This document shows positions 1 through 8,587 of a stretch of 34,289 nucleotides of DNA, piece after piece. The translations under genes and the position numbers were made by a program. The stretch is from Lactobacillus gigeriorum DSM 23908 = CRBIP 24.85 (lineage in GTDB: Bacteria > Bacillota > Bacilli > Lactobacillales > Lactobacillaceae). How positions within the stretch are numbered: the first letter of the stretch is position 1; each line of letters opens with the position of its first letter. The DNA is taken from NCBI RefSeq assembly GCF_000296855.1, contig NZ_CAKC01000062.1, forward strand, positions 1 through 34,289, read 5' to 3'. The notes under the pieces are model-generated. The model was not told where the DNA came from. It worked only from the letters and a program-made list of their open reading frames with translations, and made no database searches.

Positions 1-724
1 TATATTCAGTTACTTCAGCATCGCTAGGTTCAACAATAGCACGGCCATCAAGACCATCTGCAATCATCATTTGACCATCTTTAATATCTTTAGTAATTGA
101 ATCAGTACCAACAACAGCAGGCAATTCCAAAGATCTTGCCATAATTGCTGAGTGAGCAGTACGACCACCAATATCAGTCACAAAGCCTTTAACGTATTGC
201 TTGTTAAGTTGAGCAGTATCACTTGGAGTCAAGTCATGTGCGACAACGATAACTTCGTGATCGATTGAAGCTGGATCTGGTAACTTCTTATTAAGTAAGT
301 GAGCCATAATACGCTTTGAAACGTCACGTACATCAGCTGCACGTTCTTGCATATAAGGGTTATCAGTCATGCTTTCAAAAATAGTAATAAAGTTTTGAGC
401 TGTTGCATCAAGTGCGGCTTCAGCATTGATCTTTTGATTCTTAATTTCTTGTTCAATTGCGCCAGTAAATTCTGGGTCATTCAAGATCATTAAGTGAGCT
501 TCAAAAACTTGGGCTTCTTCTTCACCCAAGTTTTCTTTAGCAATATCGCGGATCTTTTCAACTTCAGCAGTTGAATCAGCAACAGCTTTTTGGTAACGAG
601 CTACTTCTTCATCAATTGCTTCAATTGTTGACTTGCTGAATGAAAGATCTGGTTCAACAAGCAAGTATGCTGGTGCAATGGCAATACCATCACTTGCGGC
701 AATTCCGTTTAAAGTCTTTGACAT
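1..724 (-). CDS. ptsI: PTS enzyme I (phosphoenolpyruvate-protein phosphotransferase), C-terminus outside window
   Basis: Enzyme I takes phosphate from phosphoenolpyruvate and passes it to HPr, the first step of all PTS sugar uptake in the cytoplasm. The visible 241 residues begin [20 protein letters not shown] and include the phosphohistidine motif GGRTAHSAIMAR, placing the active histidine at about residue 191, close to His189 of the E. coli enzyme. The PEP-binding barrel lies beyond the left edge. The ATG overlaps the ptsH stop as TAATG, so the two genes are translationally coupled and share the ptsH promoter. The family is about 575 residues, so roughly 40 percent is seen. Identification is firm. 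Confidence 0.97.
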   Translation of the reverse strand, partial: MSKTLNGIAASDGIAIAPAYLLVEPDLSFSKSTIEAIDEEVARYQKAVADSTAEVEKIRDIAKENLGEEEAQVFEAHLMILNDPEFTGAIEQEIKNQKINAEAALDATAQNFITIFESMTDNPYMQERAADVRDVSKRIMAHLLNKKLPDPASIDHEVIVVAHDLTPSDTAQLNKQYVKGFVTDIGGRTAHSAIMARSLELPAVVGTDSITKDIKDGQMMIADGLDGRAIVEPSDAEVTEY

Positions 725-990
725 TATTCAGCTAAACCTTCTTTTTTCATAGTGTCTGAAATAGCTGCCAAAGCATCCTTTTCGTCGTCACCTTCTGCAG
801 AGATAGTTACATCAGCGTTTTGACCAACACCAAGTGACATAACACCCATGATTGACTTCAAGTTTACTGACTTGCCATTGTATTCCAAGTTAATGTCTGA
901 GCCAAACTTTGAAGCTGCTTGAACCAACAAAGTAGCTGGACGAGCATGAATACCTGTTTCTGCAATAATGTGAAAATCGCGTTTTTCCAT
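724..990 (-). CDS. ptsH: Phosphocarrier protein HPr
   Basis: HPr carries phosphate from enzyme I to the sugar-specific EIIA proteins and, when phosphorylated on serine by HPr kinase, is the co-effector of CcpA in carbon catabolite repression. The 88-residue protein has the normal length. His15 sits in TGIHARPAT (the PEP-dependent site) and Ser46 in [12 protein letters not shown] (the regulatory site); both are intact. A strong ribosome site, AAAGGAGAT, precedes the ATG. The gene heads the ptsH-ptsI operon and has a convincing promoter at 1052-1080. Confidence 0.98.
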   Translation of the reverse strand: MEKRDFHIIAETGIHARPATLLVQAASKFGSDINLEYNGKSVNLKSIMGVMSLGVGQNADVTISAEGDDEKDALAAISDTMKKEGLAE

Positions 991-1051
991 TTTTAATATC
1001 TCCTTTAAATTTACAAAACTAAACTGGTAATGAAATACCTATTCGCATAAT

Positions 1052-1080
1052 AGATTATCATTTTTTTTGAAATAGTACAA
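1052..1080 (-). promoter_or_regulatory. ptsHI promoter
   Basis: Read leftwards there is a -35 box TTGTAC (1075-1080), a 17-base spacer and a -10 box TAATCT (1052-1057) preceded by TGA, which gives an extended -10. It lies about 60 bases before the ptsH ATG. No good catabolite-response element was seen beside it. Confidence 0.6.
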
Positions 1081-1115
1081 CGCTTATCAAAAACTTATGT
1101 AATGGTTTTCATTAT

Positions 1116-1298
1116 CTAATGATTACTACCTAGGCCTGAATATACGATATTACCGCCCATCTTCGCCTTACCGGTAATATTTTGTCTTTTGCCAAAATTT
1201 CTTAACGCTTTTTGGAATTCAAATGCTTCATCCAGACCTACTTCATATTGTTCTAGCTCATTATTTGCTAGTTGCTCTAAAATTTTTTGATAATCCAT
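1116..1298 (-). CDS. Small conserved hypothetical protein, 60 aa
   Basis: A short acidic cytoplasmic protein beginning MDYQKILEQLANNELEQYEV and ending GLGSNH. I do not recognise a named domain; the glutamate-rich helical first half and basic second half are typical of small Lactobacillus proteins of unknown role. The start is placed at the ATG at 1298 because AAAGGAAC lies seven bases upstream; a longer reading from a TTG at 1313 would put the ribosome site inside the gene. It stands upstream of ptsH on the same strand, but ptsH has its own promoter, so it is probably a separate short unit. Confidence 0.7.
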   Translation of the reverse strand: MDYQKILEQLANNELEQYEVGLDEAFEFQKALRNFGKRQNITGKAKMGGNIVYSGLGSNH

Positions 1299-1390
1299 TT
1301 TAGTTCCTTTCAAAATATTCTTATTTCCTATTTTACTGTTACTTTTTCAAAAATAAATATTCCTTACAAAAAATAAGTATTTTTTAGCGC

Positions 1391-1417
1391 TTAGCACTTG
1401 ACATATGAGAGTGCTAA
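1391..1417. promoter_or_regulatory. CIRCE operator (HrcA binding site)
   Basis: TTAGCACTT, nine bases, then GAGTGCTAA. This matches the CIRCE consensus TTAGCACTC-N9-GAGTGCTAA with one mismatch in the left arm. CIRCE is the binding site of the heat-shock repressor HrcA. It overlaps the clpE -35 box and spacer, an ideal position for blocking RNA polymerase. Confidence 0.93.
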
Positions 1418-1426
1418 TCTTAGAAT
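1398..1426 (+). promoter_or_regulatory. clpE promoter
   Basis: A consensus -35 box TTGACA (1398-1403), a 17-base spacer and a -10 box TAGAAT (1421-1426). The -35 and most of the spacer lie inside the CIRCE element, so release of HrcA should switch this promoter on. No clear tandem CtsR heptads were seen. Confidence 0.85.
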
Positions 1427-1459
1427 TTTAGATAGTTAAACAGAAAGGCGGTAAATATA

Positions 1460-3682
1460 TTGCTTTGTCAAAACTGTAATAGTCGGCCAGCCTCCATTCA
1501 TCTTTTTGCTAAGATAAATGGCCAAGACCGTGAAATTAATTTATGTCAACAATGCTATCAAGAATTAAAAAATCAAAGAAATCAAGGTAACAATATGAAT
1601 AATGATAATAATGATTTTCCAGATCAATTTGGAGATGACTTTAGTCGTTTCTTCGATTTATTTGGAAATGGTAATATGAATCCTAATGATCGAAGTCGTG
1701 ATCCAAGGATGCAAATGGGTGGTGGTGGCAACGGTGGTAACCGTGGTCGTAGTTTACTTGATCAATATGGTACGGATCTTACTGCTCTTGCTAAAAAAGG
1801 CAAAATCGATCCAGTTATTGGTCGTGATCACGAAATCGCTCGTGTAATCGAAATTTTAAATCGTCGTACTAAGAACAACCCTGTTTTAATCGGTGAAGCT
1901 GGTGTTGGTAAAACTGCCGTCGTTGAAGGGCTAGCGCAACAAATCGTTGATGGCTCTGTTCCTGCAAAATTGCAAGATAAACGAATTATCTCTTTGAATG
2001 TTGTTTCTTTAGTTCAAGGAACAGGTATTCGTGGTCAATTCGAACAACGCATGGAACAATTGATCAAAGAATTGCAAAACCGTAATGACATCATTCTTTT
2101 CATTGATGAAATTCATGAAATTGTTGGTGCCGGTAACGCTGAAGGCGGTATGGATGCCGGAAACATTATCAAGCCTGCCCTTGCTCGTGGTGAATTGCAA
2201 CTAGTTGGTGCTACAACAATCAAAGAATATCGTGAAATTGAAAAAGACTCTGCTTTAGCACGTCGTTTCCAACCAGTTGAAGTTAAGGAGCCTTCAATTG
2301 ATGAAACTATTCGCATTCTTAAAGGAATTCAAAAGCGCTATGAAGATTATCACCATGTAAAATACACTGATAAAGCTATTGAAGCAGCTGCTAAGCTTTC
2401 AGCACGTTATATTCAAGATCGCTTCTTACCGGATAAGGCTATTGATCTGCTTGATGAAGCAGGTTCACGAATGAATTTAACAATTCCTTATATTGATAAG
2501 GATAAGATGCAAGAAAGAATCAATGCGGCCGAAGACCTTAAGAAAGAAGCTCTTAAGAACGAAGACTACGAAAAGGCTGCTTACTACCGTGATCAAATTG
2601 AAAAATACGATAAGATGAAAGATCAAAAAGTTGATCCTGATAAATCACCTATTATTACTGATAAGATCATGGATAAAATTGTTGAAGAAAAAACCAATAT
2701 TCCAGTTGGCGATATTCAAAAGCAAGAAGAAAATCAATTGCAAAACTTAGCTACAGATCTAAAGGCTAACGTAATTGGTCAAGATAAAGCAGTCGAAAAA
2801 GTTGCTCGAGCAATTAGACGTAATCGAATTGGTTTTAACAAATCTGGTCGTCCAATTGGATCCTTCCTCTTCGTTGGACCTACTGGTGTTGGTAAGACGG
2901 AATTAGCTAAACAACTTGCCAAGCAAATGTTTGGTTCAGAAAATTCAATGATTAGAATCGATATGTCAGAATATATGGAACAATACTCTGTTTCTAAATT
3001 AATCGGTTCAGCTCCAGGATATGTTGGCTATGAAGAAGCAGGTCAATTGACTGAACAAGTTCGTCATAATCCTTACAGTTTAATTTTGCTTGATGAAATT
3101 GAAAAAGCTCATCCTGATGTAATGAACCTCTTCCTCCAAATCTTAGATGATGGTCGCTTAACTGACTCACAAGGAAGAACGGTTTCCTTTAAGGATACCA
3201 TTATCATCATGACTTCTAATGCTGGTCAAGGTATTAAGAACGCTAGTGTCGGCTTTACTGCAGAAAATGCTGATGATGAACCAGATTCAGCAAGAAATGC
3301 AATGACTCAATACTTCAAACCAGAGTTTTTGAACCGTCTTGATGATGTAATCGAGTTTAATGAGTTAAGCAAAGAAGACTTAATTAAGATCGTTAACTTG
3401 ATGCTAGATAACACCAATGAAATGGTCAAAGACCAAGGTTTACACATCGATGTTACTCAAGCAGCTAAAGAAAAATTAGTCGATGATGGCTTCAACCCAT
3501 CTATGGGTGCCCGTCCTTTACGTCGGACCATTCAAGAGGAGATTGAAGACAATGTCGCTGACTTTAAACTTGATCATACAAGTGCTAAGAATCTTAAGGC
3601 TGATGTTATTGATAATCGTATCGTCATTACTGACGAAGACGCAGTTACTGTTAATTCCGATGTCGATAATACAACCGAATAG
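1460..3682 (+). CDS. clpE: ATP-dependent Clp protease ATPase subunit ClpE
   Basis: ClpE is a Hsp100 unfoldase of Gram-positive bacteria that feeds damaged proteins to ClpP. The 740 residues show the ClpE hallmark N-terminal zinc finger (Cys3/Cys6 and Cys29/Cys32), a low-complexity Asn/Gly/Asp linker (about 40-97), the first AAA+ module with Walker A GEAGVGKT (145-152), a UVR-type helical region (about 350-385) and the second AAA+ module with Walker A GPTGVGKT (473-480). Translation starts at TTG 1460 after the site AGAAAGGCGG; this start is required to include the first CxxC. It is transcribed alone, from the CIRCE-controlled promoter, and closed by a terminator at 3700-3741. Confidence 0.97.
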   Translation: MLCQNCNSRPASIHLFAKINGQDREINLCQQCYQELKNQRNQGNNMNNDNNDFPDQFGDDFSRFFDLFGNGNMNPNDRSRDPRMQMGGGGNGGNRGRSLLDQYGTDLTALAKKGKIDPVIGRDHEIARVIEILNRRTKNNPVLIGEAGVGKTAVVEGLAQQIVDGSVPAKLQDKRIISLNVVSLVQGTGIRGQFEQRMEQLIKELQNRNDIILFIDEIHEIVGAGNAEGGMDAGNIIKPALARGELQLVGATTIKEYREIEKDSALARRFQPVEVKEPSIDETIRILKGIQKRYEDYHHVKYTDKAIEAAAKLSARYIQDRFLPDKAIDLLDEAGSRMNLTIPYIDKDKMQERINAAEDLKKEALKNEDYEKAAYYRDQIEKYDKMKDQKVDPDKSPIITDKIMDKIVEEKTNIPVGDIQKQEENQLQNLATDLKANVIGQDKAVEKVARAIRRNRIGFNKSGRPIGSFLFVGPTGVGKTELAKQLAKQMFGSENSMIRIDMSEYMEQYSVSKLIGSAPGYVGYEEAGQLTEQVRHNPYSLILLDEIEKAHPDVMNLFLQILDDGRLTDSQGRTVSFKDTIIIMTSNAGQGIKNASVGFTAENADDEPDSARNAMTQYFKPEFLNRLDDVIEFNELSKEDLIKIVNLMLDNTNEMVKDQGLHIDVTQAAKEKLVDDGFNPSMGARPLRRTIQEEIEDNVADFKLDHTSAKNLKADVIDNRIVITDEDAVTVNSDVDNTTE

Positions 3683-3699
3683 AAAACACTTCTAACCCC

Positions 3700-3741
3700 A
3701 AAGCAAAAATCGACTTTATATTAGCCGATTTTTGCTTTTTT
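3700..3741 (+). terminator. clpE rho-independent terminator
   Basis: Arms AGCAAAAATCG (3702-3712) and CGATTTTTGCT (3726-3736) pair perfectly and are followed by a run of T. It lies 18 bases after the clpE stop. Confidence 0.9.
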
Positions 3742-3833
3742 ATTTTTGAAAATAAATGAAAATGAATGAAAAAAACAACCATATTTAGGTTATACTAGGT
3801 ATATAAGGTTAAATAGAGAAGCGGGTGAAAGCT

Positions 3834-4115
3834 ATGCATTTAATTGATGTAACCAACAGTTATGCGCAATTGGTTCACAGCCAACTTAACACTACTGATG
3901 CAATTTATGTAAAGGTCTACTCATTAGGTAATACCTCGGTAATTTATACAGAAAGCAAAATTGCCATCGGTATTGCTCTAGAGAACCACGACCGTAGAAT
4001 TCGAGAAAACGAAGTCGAATTTGTGATTAAACGTTTAGTTAAAGATCATGATGCTACTTATACTATTACTGTAGATAAGAGCCGCCACGTTATTGAAATT
4101 CATATCGATAAATAA
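3834..4115 (+). CDS. DUF1827 family protein
   Basis: A 93-residue cytoplasmic protein beginning MHLIDVTNSYAQLVHSQLNT and ending EIHIDK. I recognise it as the DUF1827 family, small proteins of lactobacilli, streptococci and enterococci without an assigned function; sheet-rich C-terminus, no membrane segment. The start ATG at 3834 is chosen because AAGCGGGTGA (3819-3828) closely matches the anti-Shine-Dalgarno complement five bases before it; a GTG at 3825 would lie inside that site. It follows clpE but is separated by a terminator. A possible -10 box TATACT lies at 3791-3796. It converges with prfC across a shared terminator. Confidence 0.85.
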   Translation: MHLIDVTNSYAQLVHSQLNTTDAIYVKVYSLGNTSVIYTESKIAIGIALENHDRRIRENEVEFVIKRLVKDHDATYTITVDKSRHVIEIHIDK

Positions 4116-4123
4116 TGGGCATA

Positions 4124-4161
4124 AAAAAGCCACAAAAGTTTATCTGCTTTTGTGGCTTTTT
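4124..4161. terminator. Bidirectional terminator between DUF1827 gene and prfC
   Basis: Fifteen-base arms AAAAAGCCACAAAAG (4124-4138) and CTTTTGTGGCTTTTT (4147-4161) with an eight-base loop. T runs occur on the exit side of both strands, so it can end both convergent transcripts. Confidence 0.92.
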
Positions 4162-4167
4162 GCTTGC

Positions 4168-5739
4168 TTACAATTTTTCAGTTAGCTTTACGTCAGGATA
4201 CTTGTCTTGGAAGAATCTTTCTGCAAATTCATTCTCAAATAAGAACAATGGATTATCATAACGATCTTTTACCAAGAGATTTCTTGAGTTTGACATTGTT
4301 GGATCAAGTTGCTCAGGATCAATCCACCTTGCAACTCGATGACCAATACTTGTCATTTCAACTTCAGAGTTGTATTCATTTTGCATTCTGAATTTGAAAA
4401 CTTCAAATTGCAATTGTCCAACTGCGCCTAAGATATACTCGTCAGTTGCATAATTACGATAGAGCTGAATGGCCCCTTCTTGAACTAATTGATTCATCCC
4501 TTTATGGAACGACTTCTGCTTCATCACGTTCTTAGCAGTTACCCGCATGAATAACTCTGGAGTAAATTCAGGTAATGCAGGAAACTCAATCTTTTTCTTG
4601 CCAGCATAAATACTATCGCCGATTTGGAAATTACCAGTATCATATAATCCAACAATATCGCCAGCAACTGCATCATCAACTTGAACACGTTCACTTGACA
4701 TAAATTCGGTTGCATTGTTCAAGCGAATCGTTTTACCAGTTCTAGCTAAAGTAACATCTAAACCACGATTGAATTCCCCACTTGCCACTCTGACAAAAGC
4801 AATTCGATCACGGTGATGTGGATTCATATTAGCTTGAATCTTAAAAACAAAGCCAGAAAATTCTGGATCATCTGCTTTAAGTTCTTCATCACCGTTTACT
4901 TCATGGCTTTCTGGAGCGGGAGCTAATTCAACAAAGCTCTTCAAGAAAGTTTCTACTCCAAAATTAGTCAAGGCTGACCCAAAGAAAACAGGAGTTTGAT
5001 CCCCAGTAGCAATTTTTTCAGGATCAAAAGTATTACCAGCTTCTTTAATTAAGTCAATATCGTCTAAAGTCTCTGCAAATTGTGGATCTTGACTTAATGG
5101 TTCACTTTCCGGTAACTTACCATTTTCATCGAGAGGAATAAAACGATCAGCCTCATCCTTGTGATAAAGTTCTACCCGATGATTGGCAATATCATATAGC
5201 CCTTTTAATGTCTGACCAGAACCAATCGGCCAATCCATTGCTACGCCTTCAATGCCGAGCAAATCCTCTAACTCAGCAATCAAATCTAGTGGTGGTCGAC
5301 CATCACGGTCAAGCTTATTCATAAATGTAAAAATTGGAATACCACGTTGTTTAACGACTTTGAATAGCTTCTTAGTTTGTGGTTCGATACCCTTAGCAGA
5401 GTCAATTACCATTACTGCAGCATCTACTGCCATTAAAGTTCGATAGGTATCCTCTGAGAAATCCTGGTGTCCAGGAGTATCAAGAATATTGATGCGTTTA
5501 CCATCATATTCAAACTGCATTACGGAACTGGTAACGGAAATACCACGTTGCTTTTCAATTTCCATCCAGTCACTCGTAGCATAGTTACCAGTTTTTCTAG
5601 CCTTTACTGTACCAGCCTGTCTAATCACACCACCAAACAACAAAAGTTGTTCAGTGATCGTGGTTTTACCCGCGTCCGGGTGAGAAATAATTGCAAAAGT
5701 TCTTCTTGTCTTTACTTTATCTAATAATTGATTAGCCAT
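4168..5739 (-). CDS. prfC: Peptide chain release factor 3
   Basis: RF3 is a GTPase that recycles release factors RF1 and RF2 from the ribosome after termination. The 523 residues have normal length and begin with the G domain: P-loop SHPDAGKT (19-26), the G3 motif DTPGHQDF and the G4 motif NKLDRDGR, followed by the translation-factor beta barrel and the RF3-type C-terminal domain. The ATG at 5739 overlaps the end of the upstream CBS-domain gene by eight bases, so they form one operon. The shared bidirectional terminator lies just beyond the stop. Confidence 0.97.
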   Translation of the reverse strand: MANQLLDKVKTRRTFAIISHPDAGKTTITEQLLLFGGVIRQAGTVKARKTGNYATSDWMEIEKQRGISVTSSVMQFEYDGKRINILDTPGHQDFSEDTYRTLMAVDAAVMVIDSAKGIEPQTKKLFKVVKQRGIPIFTFMNKLDRDGRPPLDLIAELEDLLGIEGVAMDWPIGSGQTLKGLYDIANHRVELYHKDEADRFIPLDENGKLPESEPLSQDPQFAETLDDIDLIKEAGNTFDPEKIATGDQTPVFFGSALTNFGVETFLKSFVELAPAPESHEVNGDEELKADDPEFSGFVFKIQANMNPHHRDRIAFVRVASGEFNRGLDVTLARTGKTIRLNNATEFMSSERVQVDDAVAGDIVGLYDTGNFQIGDSIYAGKKKIEFPALPEFTPELFMRVTAKNVMKQKSFHKGMNQLVQEGAIQLYRNYATDEYILGAVGQLQFEVFKFRMQNEYNSEVEMTSIGHRVARWIDPEQLDPTMSNSRNLLVKDRYDNPLFLFENEFAERFFQDKYPDVKLTEKL

Positions 5740-6604
5740 TAACCTCTAACTCTTCCCCCTGTTTTTCTTCTGGTAAATCTAAAATGACTGTTAACAGTCT
5801 TGATCCTTTCATTCTTCCAGTAGTAAAAGTCATGCCATTGTCTAGTTTAAAACTTAATTTTTCACCTTTAGCTGGAATAACTCCTAATTTGGTAATAACA
5901 TACCCTGCTACGGTATCAACGTCGTCCATCTGAATATCAGTACCAAATTGATCATTGAAATCATCAAGTGGCATTTTACCATATATGACATAACGTCGAT
6001 CATTTAATTGATTGAATAAAACCTCTGCACGATCAACTTCATCATCAATATCACCGACAATTTCTTCAATCAAGTCCTCAATCGTAGCTAGCCCCACTAC
6101 ACCACCATATTCATCTAATAGGATTGCTAGCTGTCGCTGGGTTTGTTGCATTTCAACTAGTAATTCACCTAATTCTGCTGTTTCAGGTGCAAATAATGGT
6201 TCACTCATCACATCAGCATAGTCAATCTTATCAAAGCCGATCTGTCTTGCTTTTCTGAGTACCGTCCGAATATGAATTACACCAATAATTTTATCTTTAT
6301 CTTGTTGATAGACTGGGATTCTCGAATATGGTTGTCGTAAAATTTCATTTAAATTTTCTTGAAAGCTTACAGTAGCATCAACCATAAAAGCATCTGTTCT
6401 TGGCACCATCACTTCTCGAACCATTTTTGCTTGGAAATTCAAAATTCCTTCAAGCATGGAAAACTCAGTCTCATCAATTACCTTCTGTTCGTGAAGGTGC
6501 TTAATTTCCTCAGCAAGATGGTCGATTGTATTTATGCCCTTTTCATTTGAAAACCTATTTTTTAATCGAGTAAATAAATTTTCCGCGGCAGGGTCGCTAG
6601 TCAT
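5732..6604 (-). CDS. CBS-domain protein of the CorC/HlyC (TlyC) family
   Basis: A soluble 290-residue protein with a paired CBS domain (about 65-185, including the motif [10 protein letters not shown] at its start) and a C-terminal transporter-associated CorC/HlyC domain (about 200-285). In the family these proteins bind adenine nucleotides and have been linked to magnesium or cobalt efflux; the membrane-spanning DUF21 part present in long homologues is absent, as in E. coli CorC. Old annotations call it haemolysin, which is not supported by sequence. The ATG at 6604 follows AAAGAAAGAGAG. It is first in an operon with prfC and has an extended -10 promoter at 6649-6657. Confidence 0.88.
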   Translation of the reverse strand: MTSDPAAENLFTRLKNRFSNEKGINTIDHLAEEIKHLHEQKVIDETEFSMLEGILNFQAKMVREVMVPRTDAFMVDATVSFQENLNEILRQPYSRIPVYQQDKDKIIGVIHIRTVLRKARQIGFDKIDYADVMSEPLFAPETAELGELLVEMQQTQRQLAILLDEYGGVVGLATIEDLIEEIVGDIDDEVDRAEVLFNQLNDRRYVIYGKMPLDDFNDQFGTDIQMDDVDTVAGYVITKLGVIPAKGEKLSFKLDNGMTFTTGRMKGSRLLTVILDLPEEKQGEELEVNG

Positions 6605-6648
6605 ATGATTTCATTCTCTCTTTCTTTAAAATCCACTTAAATACCAAT

Positions 6649-6657
6649 ATTATAGCA
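6649..6657 (-). promoter_or_regulatory. Promoter of the CorC-like gene and prfC
   Basis: TGCTATAAT read leftwards is a perfect extended -10 box about 45 bases before the ATG; the -35 region is weak. Confidence 0.6.
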
Positions 6658-6676
6658 TATAGCCATTCTAGTTTTA

Positions 6677-6685
6677 TGCTAAAAT
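6677..6685 (+). promoter_or_regulatory. Promoter of the small membrane protein gene
   Basis: TGCTAAAAT is an extended -10 box 23 bases before the ATG at 6709, divergent from the promoter at 6649-6657 and nearly touching it. No good -35 box is seen. Confidence 0.45.
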
Positions 6686-6708
6686 ACTCTAAGAAGCGAG
6701 GTATTCCT

Positions 6709-7170
6709 ATGAAAAAAAGCCATGTCTTACTAGTATTTGTTTTTCTGTTACTGATCCCCTACATTTGTAGTCTAGCGATCATTGGTATTGGTTATAATGC
6801 CCTAGTACTTCACTCTGGGGAACTATTTAGATCTTTAACTGGAGCTTTTGTCGGTTCATTGATTATGTTTGGCATCAAAGCTACGATCCAACGGCCCCTA
6901 GATTTGTTAGCAATGCAAGTCGATGACAACTTTTTAGAACAATTATTGCGCTTTTTTAGCATTCGTAGACGTCGTCTATTTCTGTTTGGCAACGTCGTAC
7001 TAGATTTCATTCTTTGTTACTTGAGTACGATTTTTGTTAGAAATCATTTGACGCTTGACCAAATAGTCGGCAATGCAACTGGGATCGTTTTATTGGTCAT
7101 GTTCATTTCCACCTGCTTAGGTGCCTACGTTGAATACGACAATCTTTCAATTGACCCTAATCAACATTAA
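6709..7170 (+). CDS. Small integral membrane protein, unknown function
   Basis: A 153-residue protein starting MKKSHVLLVFVFLLLIPYIC. The first 25 residues form a membrane segment, and further hydrophobic stretches occur near residues 38-57, 92-112 and 120-140, so about four passes. A positively charged patch (FSIRRRRLF) would lie on the cytoplasmic side. The start at 6709 follows GAAGCGAGG; the longer frame from 6676 overlaps the promoter. No named family is recognised. Its stop overlaps the stop of the converging gene by four bases, and its terminator lies inside that gene. Confidence 0.72.
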   Translation: MKKSHVLLVFVFLLLIPYICSLAIIGIGYNALVLHSGELFRSLTGAFVGSLIMFGIKATIQRPLDLLAMQVDDNFLEQLLRFFSIRRRRLFLFGNVVLDFILCYLSTIFVRNHLTLDQIVGNATGIVLLVMFISTCLGAYVEYDNLSIDPNQH

Positions 7171-7646
7171 TCTTCAGCTGATCCATACCAACTTTGGATC
7201 AGTTTTTTTGTTGCCAAATTCAATTCTTGTGTGAAAAATGGCGTATCGCTGTCACCAGGGTTTTCGTAAAGCTTAAAGCCTTGATCAGTCATTTTCTGAA
7301 TCATCGTTGGAACCATCAAATTTAAAGGCATGTCTAGAGCACTAATTTGATTATCCATTTCTTCAACAATAACATTTTTGGCAGGCAATTCATATTTCAT
7401 CAGCCCTTGTGGGACTTCAACTTTCCCTGCTACTAGTACGCCGTACCAATACATAAAGTTCTCTGGGCCGAACACGATCAAGCTTGCTCGTTGATCTGAT
7501 AAGCAATGTTCAGCTACGAAATCCTGAAAAGCCTGATCTTGTTCTAATTCAGCATTTGCAGTGGCAAAGCTACGTTGTTCATCCATCATCGTTGCAGGAT
7601 AAAATTTTCCAACTAAAGTTTTTTCTAAAACTGCTTCTTTCTTCAT
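7167..7646 (-). CDS. Hypothetical protein, possible GyrI-like effector-binding fold
   Basis: A soluble 159-residue protein beginning MKKEAVLEKTLVGKFYPATM. The segment FMYWYGVLVAGKVEVPQGLM followed by KYELPAKNVIVEE resembles the pattern of GyrI-like or AraC-type small-molecule binding domains (a Gly-Val strand, a Pro-Gly-Leu turn, then a strand beginning with Pro-Ala), but this is inference from pattern only. The ATG at 7646 is chosen because GAGGAAC precedes it; the TTG at 7658 would include that site. It follows recX by eight bases and is probably co-transcribed. Confidence 0.7.
   Translation of the reverse strand: MKKEAVLEKTLVGKFYPATMMDEQRSFATANAELEQDQAFQDFVAEHCLSDQRASLIVFGPENFMYWYGVLVAGKVEVPQGLMKYELPAKNVIVEEMDNQISALDMPLNLMVPTMIQKMTDQGFKLYENPGDSDTPFFTQELNLATKKLIQSWYGSAED
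7178..7209 (+). terminator. Terminator embedded in the converging gene
   Basis: Arms CTGATCCA (7178-7185) and TGGATCAG (7195-7202) with a nine-base loop, then seven T. It lies wholly within the last codons of the minus-strand gene that ends at 7167. Confidence 0.88.
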
Positions 7647-7654
7647 TTTGTTCC

Positions 7655-8470
7655 TCAATATTCTTCTAATTCATCTAAATCTACAATTTCTCCACTTAAA
7701 AAAGCGGAAATTTCACTACTTGAAAAGCCATGGCTATATAAATAACGTTTAATTTTAAAATTGCGCTCTTGCGCATCCAAACGTTTAAACCGCTTATATG
7801 CTTTTATACCCTGGATTCGCAATGCTTCTTGCTGCGCCTCTTCTTGATCGGGAAGATCCATTCGGTCAATTAAGTCATCAGCTAGATTGCCATTAAAGCC
7901 ATGAGCTAACAATTTATTAGTCAGCTTTTGCCGAAATTCTCGTGCTGAAAAACGGCGAAGCTGTTTACCCATTGATTTAACTGCTCTTTGAGCTACTTCA
8001 AACCAATCTTCATCTGCAATCTTATCAAGCTCGTCTTCAATAATCGTTGAAGCTACACCTTTTTTTAACAATTTTTGATTAATTATTCTTGGTCCATCTT
8101 GTCCAATTGCAAGGTCATTTTTGATAAATGAAACTGTGTATTGACGATCGTTAAGGTAGCCCAATTCAGTAAATCTTGCGACTACATCTTGCGCAGCTGT
8201 CTCATCAACCTCGTGCGTTTTTAAATATTGCAAAACTTCATAAACCGTTCTTGGTTGATAGCTCAAGTAGTTTGCAATCAATTCACTGGCTTTACTATTA
8301 GTTTCAAATTGTTTAATTTCAGCAATTTGGGCATCAGTTAGCTCTTTGCCTTTCAGAAGAACATATTCAGCTACGGTTCTTTCACTTGCGGCAAAAGCAT
8401 ATTCACCATCCAAAAAAATATTATAGCGACCTGCCCGCTTTTGTGCTGATATTTTTGTAATTATAGCCAA
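7655..8470 (-). CDS. recX: Regulatory protein RecX
   Basis: RecX binds RecA filaments and restrains or tunes RecA activity in recombination and the SOS response. The 271 residues have the length usual in lactobacilli and show the repeated three-helix units of the family, for example YLSYQPRTVYEVLQYL, followed by LGYLNDRQYTVSFIKNDL, and RRFSAREFRQKLTNKLLAHG. The start is TTG 8470, preceded by GGGGTGAG; no ATG or GTG lies at a better distance. It leads a two-gene unit with the hypothetical gene downstream and diverges from the rRNA methyltransferase. Confidence 0.92.
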   Translation of the reverse strand: MAIITKISAQKRAGRYNIFLDGEYAFAASERTVAEYVLLKGKELTDAQIAEIKQFETNSKASELIANYLSYQPRTVYEVLQYLKTHEVDETAAQDVVARFTELGYLNDRQYTVSFIKNDLAIGQDGPRIINQKLLKKGVASTIIEDELDKIADEDWFEVAQRAVKSMGKQLRRFSAREFRQKLTNKLLAHGFNGNLADDLIDRMDLPDQEEAQQEALRIQGIKAYKRFKRLDAQERNFKIKRYLYSHGFSSSEISAFLSGEIVDLDELEEY

Positions 8471-8516
8471 TTACTCACCCCATTCTTTTGCTTCTGCTAA
8501 CAAATAATTTTATTGC

Positions 8517-8546
8517 TTGCTAAGGCCTTTTTGCAAGTACTATAAT
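8517..8546 (+). promoter_or_regulatory. Promoter of the 23S rRNA methyltransferase gene
   Basis: A -35 box TTGCTA (8517-8522), an 18-base spacer and a consensus -10 box TATAAT (8541-8546), 41 bases before the ATG. Confidence 0.65.
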
Positions 8547-8587
8547 AGATCGAGCAATTTATTAGTTTTTAGTAGAAAGAATTATCA

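Noticed and set aside
1060-1100. Possible cre site upstream of ptsH
   Set aside because: A TAAGCGTT core is visible but the flanking bases are out of register with the 14-base consensus.
1321-1390. CtsR tandem heptads before clpE
   Set aside because: No GGTCAAA-type repeats in the leader; only the CIRCE element is convincing.
6012-6550. Rightward Ser-rich frames inside the CorC-like gene
   Set aside because: They are out-of-phase shadows of a well-identified gene and have no start signals.
5732-6604. Haemolysin label for the CBS-domain protein
   Set aside because: Domains are CBS plus CorC/HlyC; nothing indicates a toxin.
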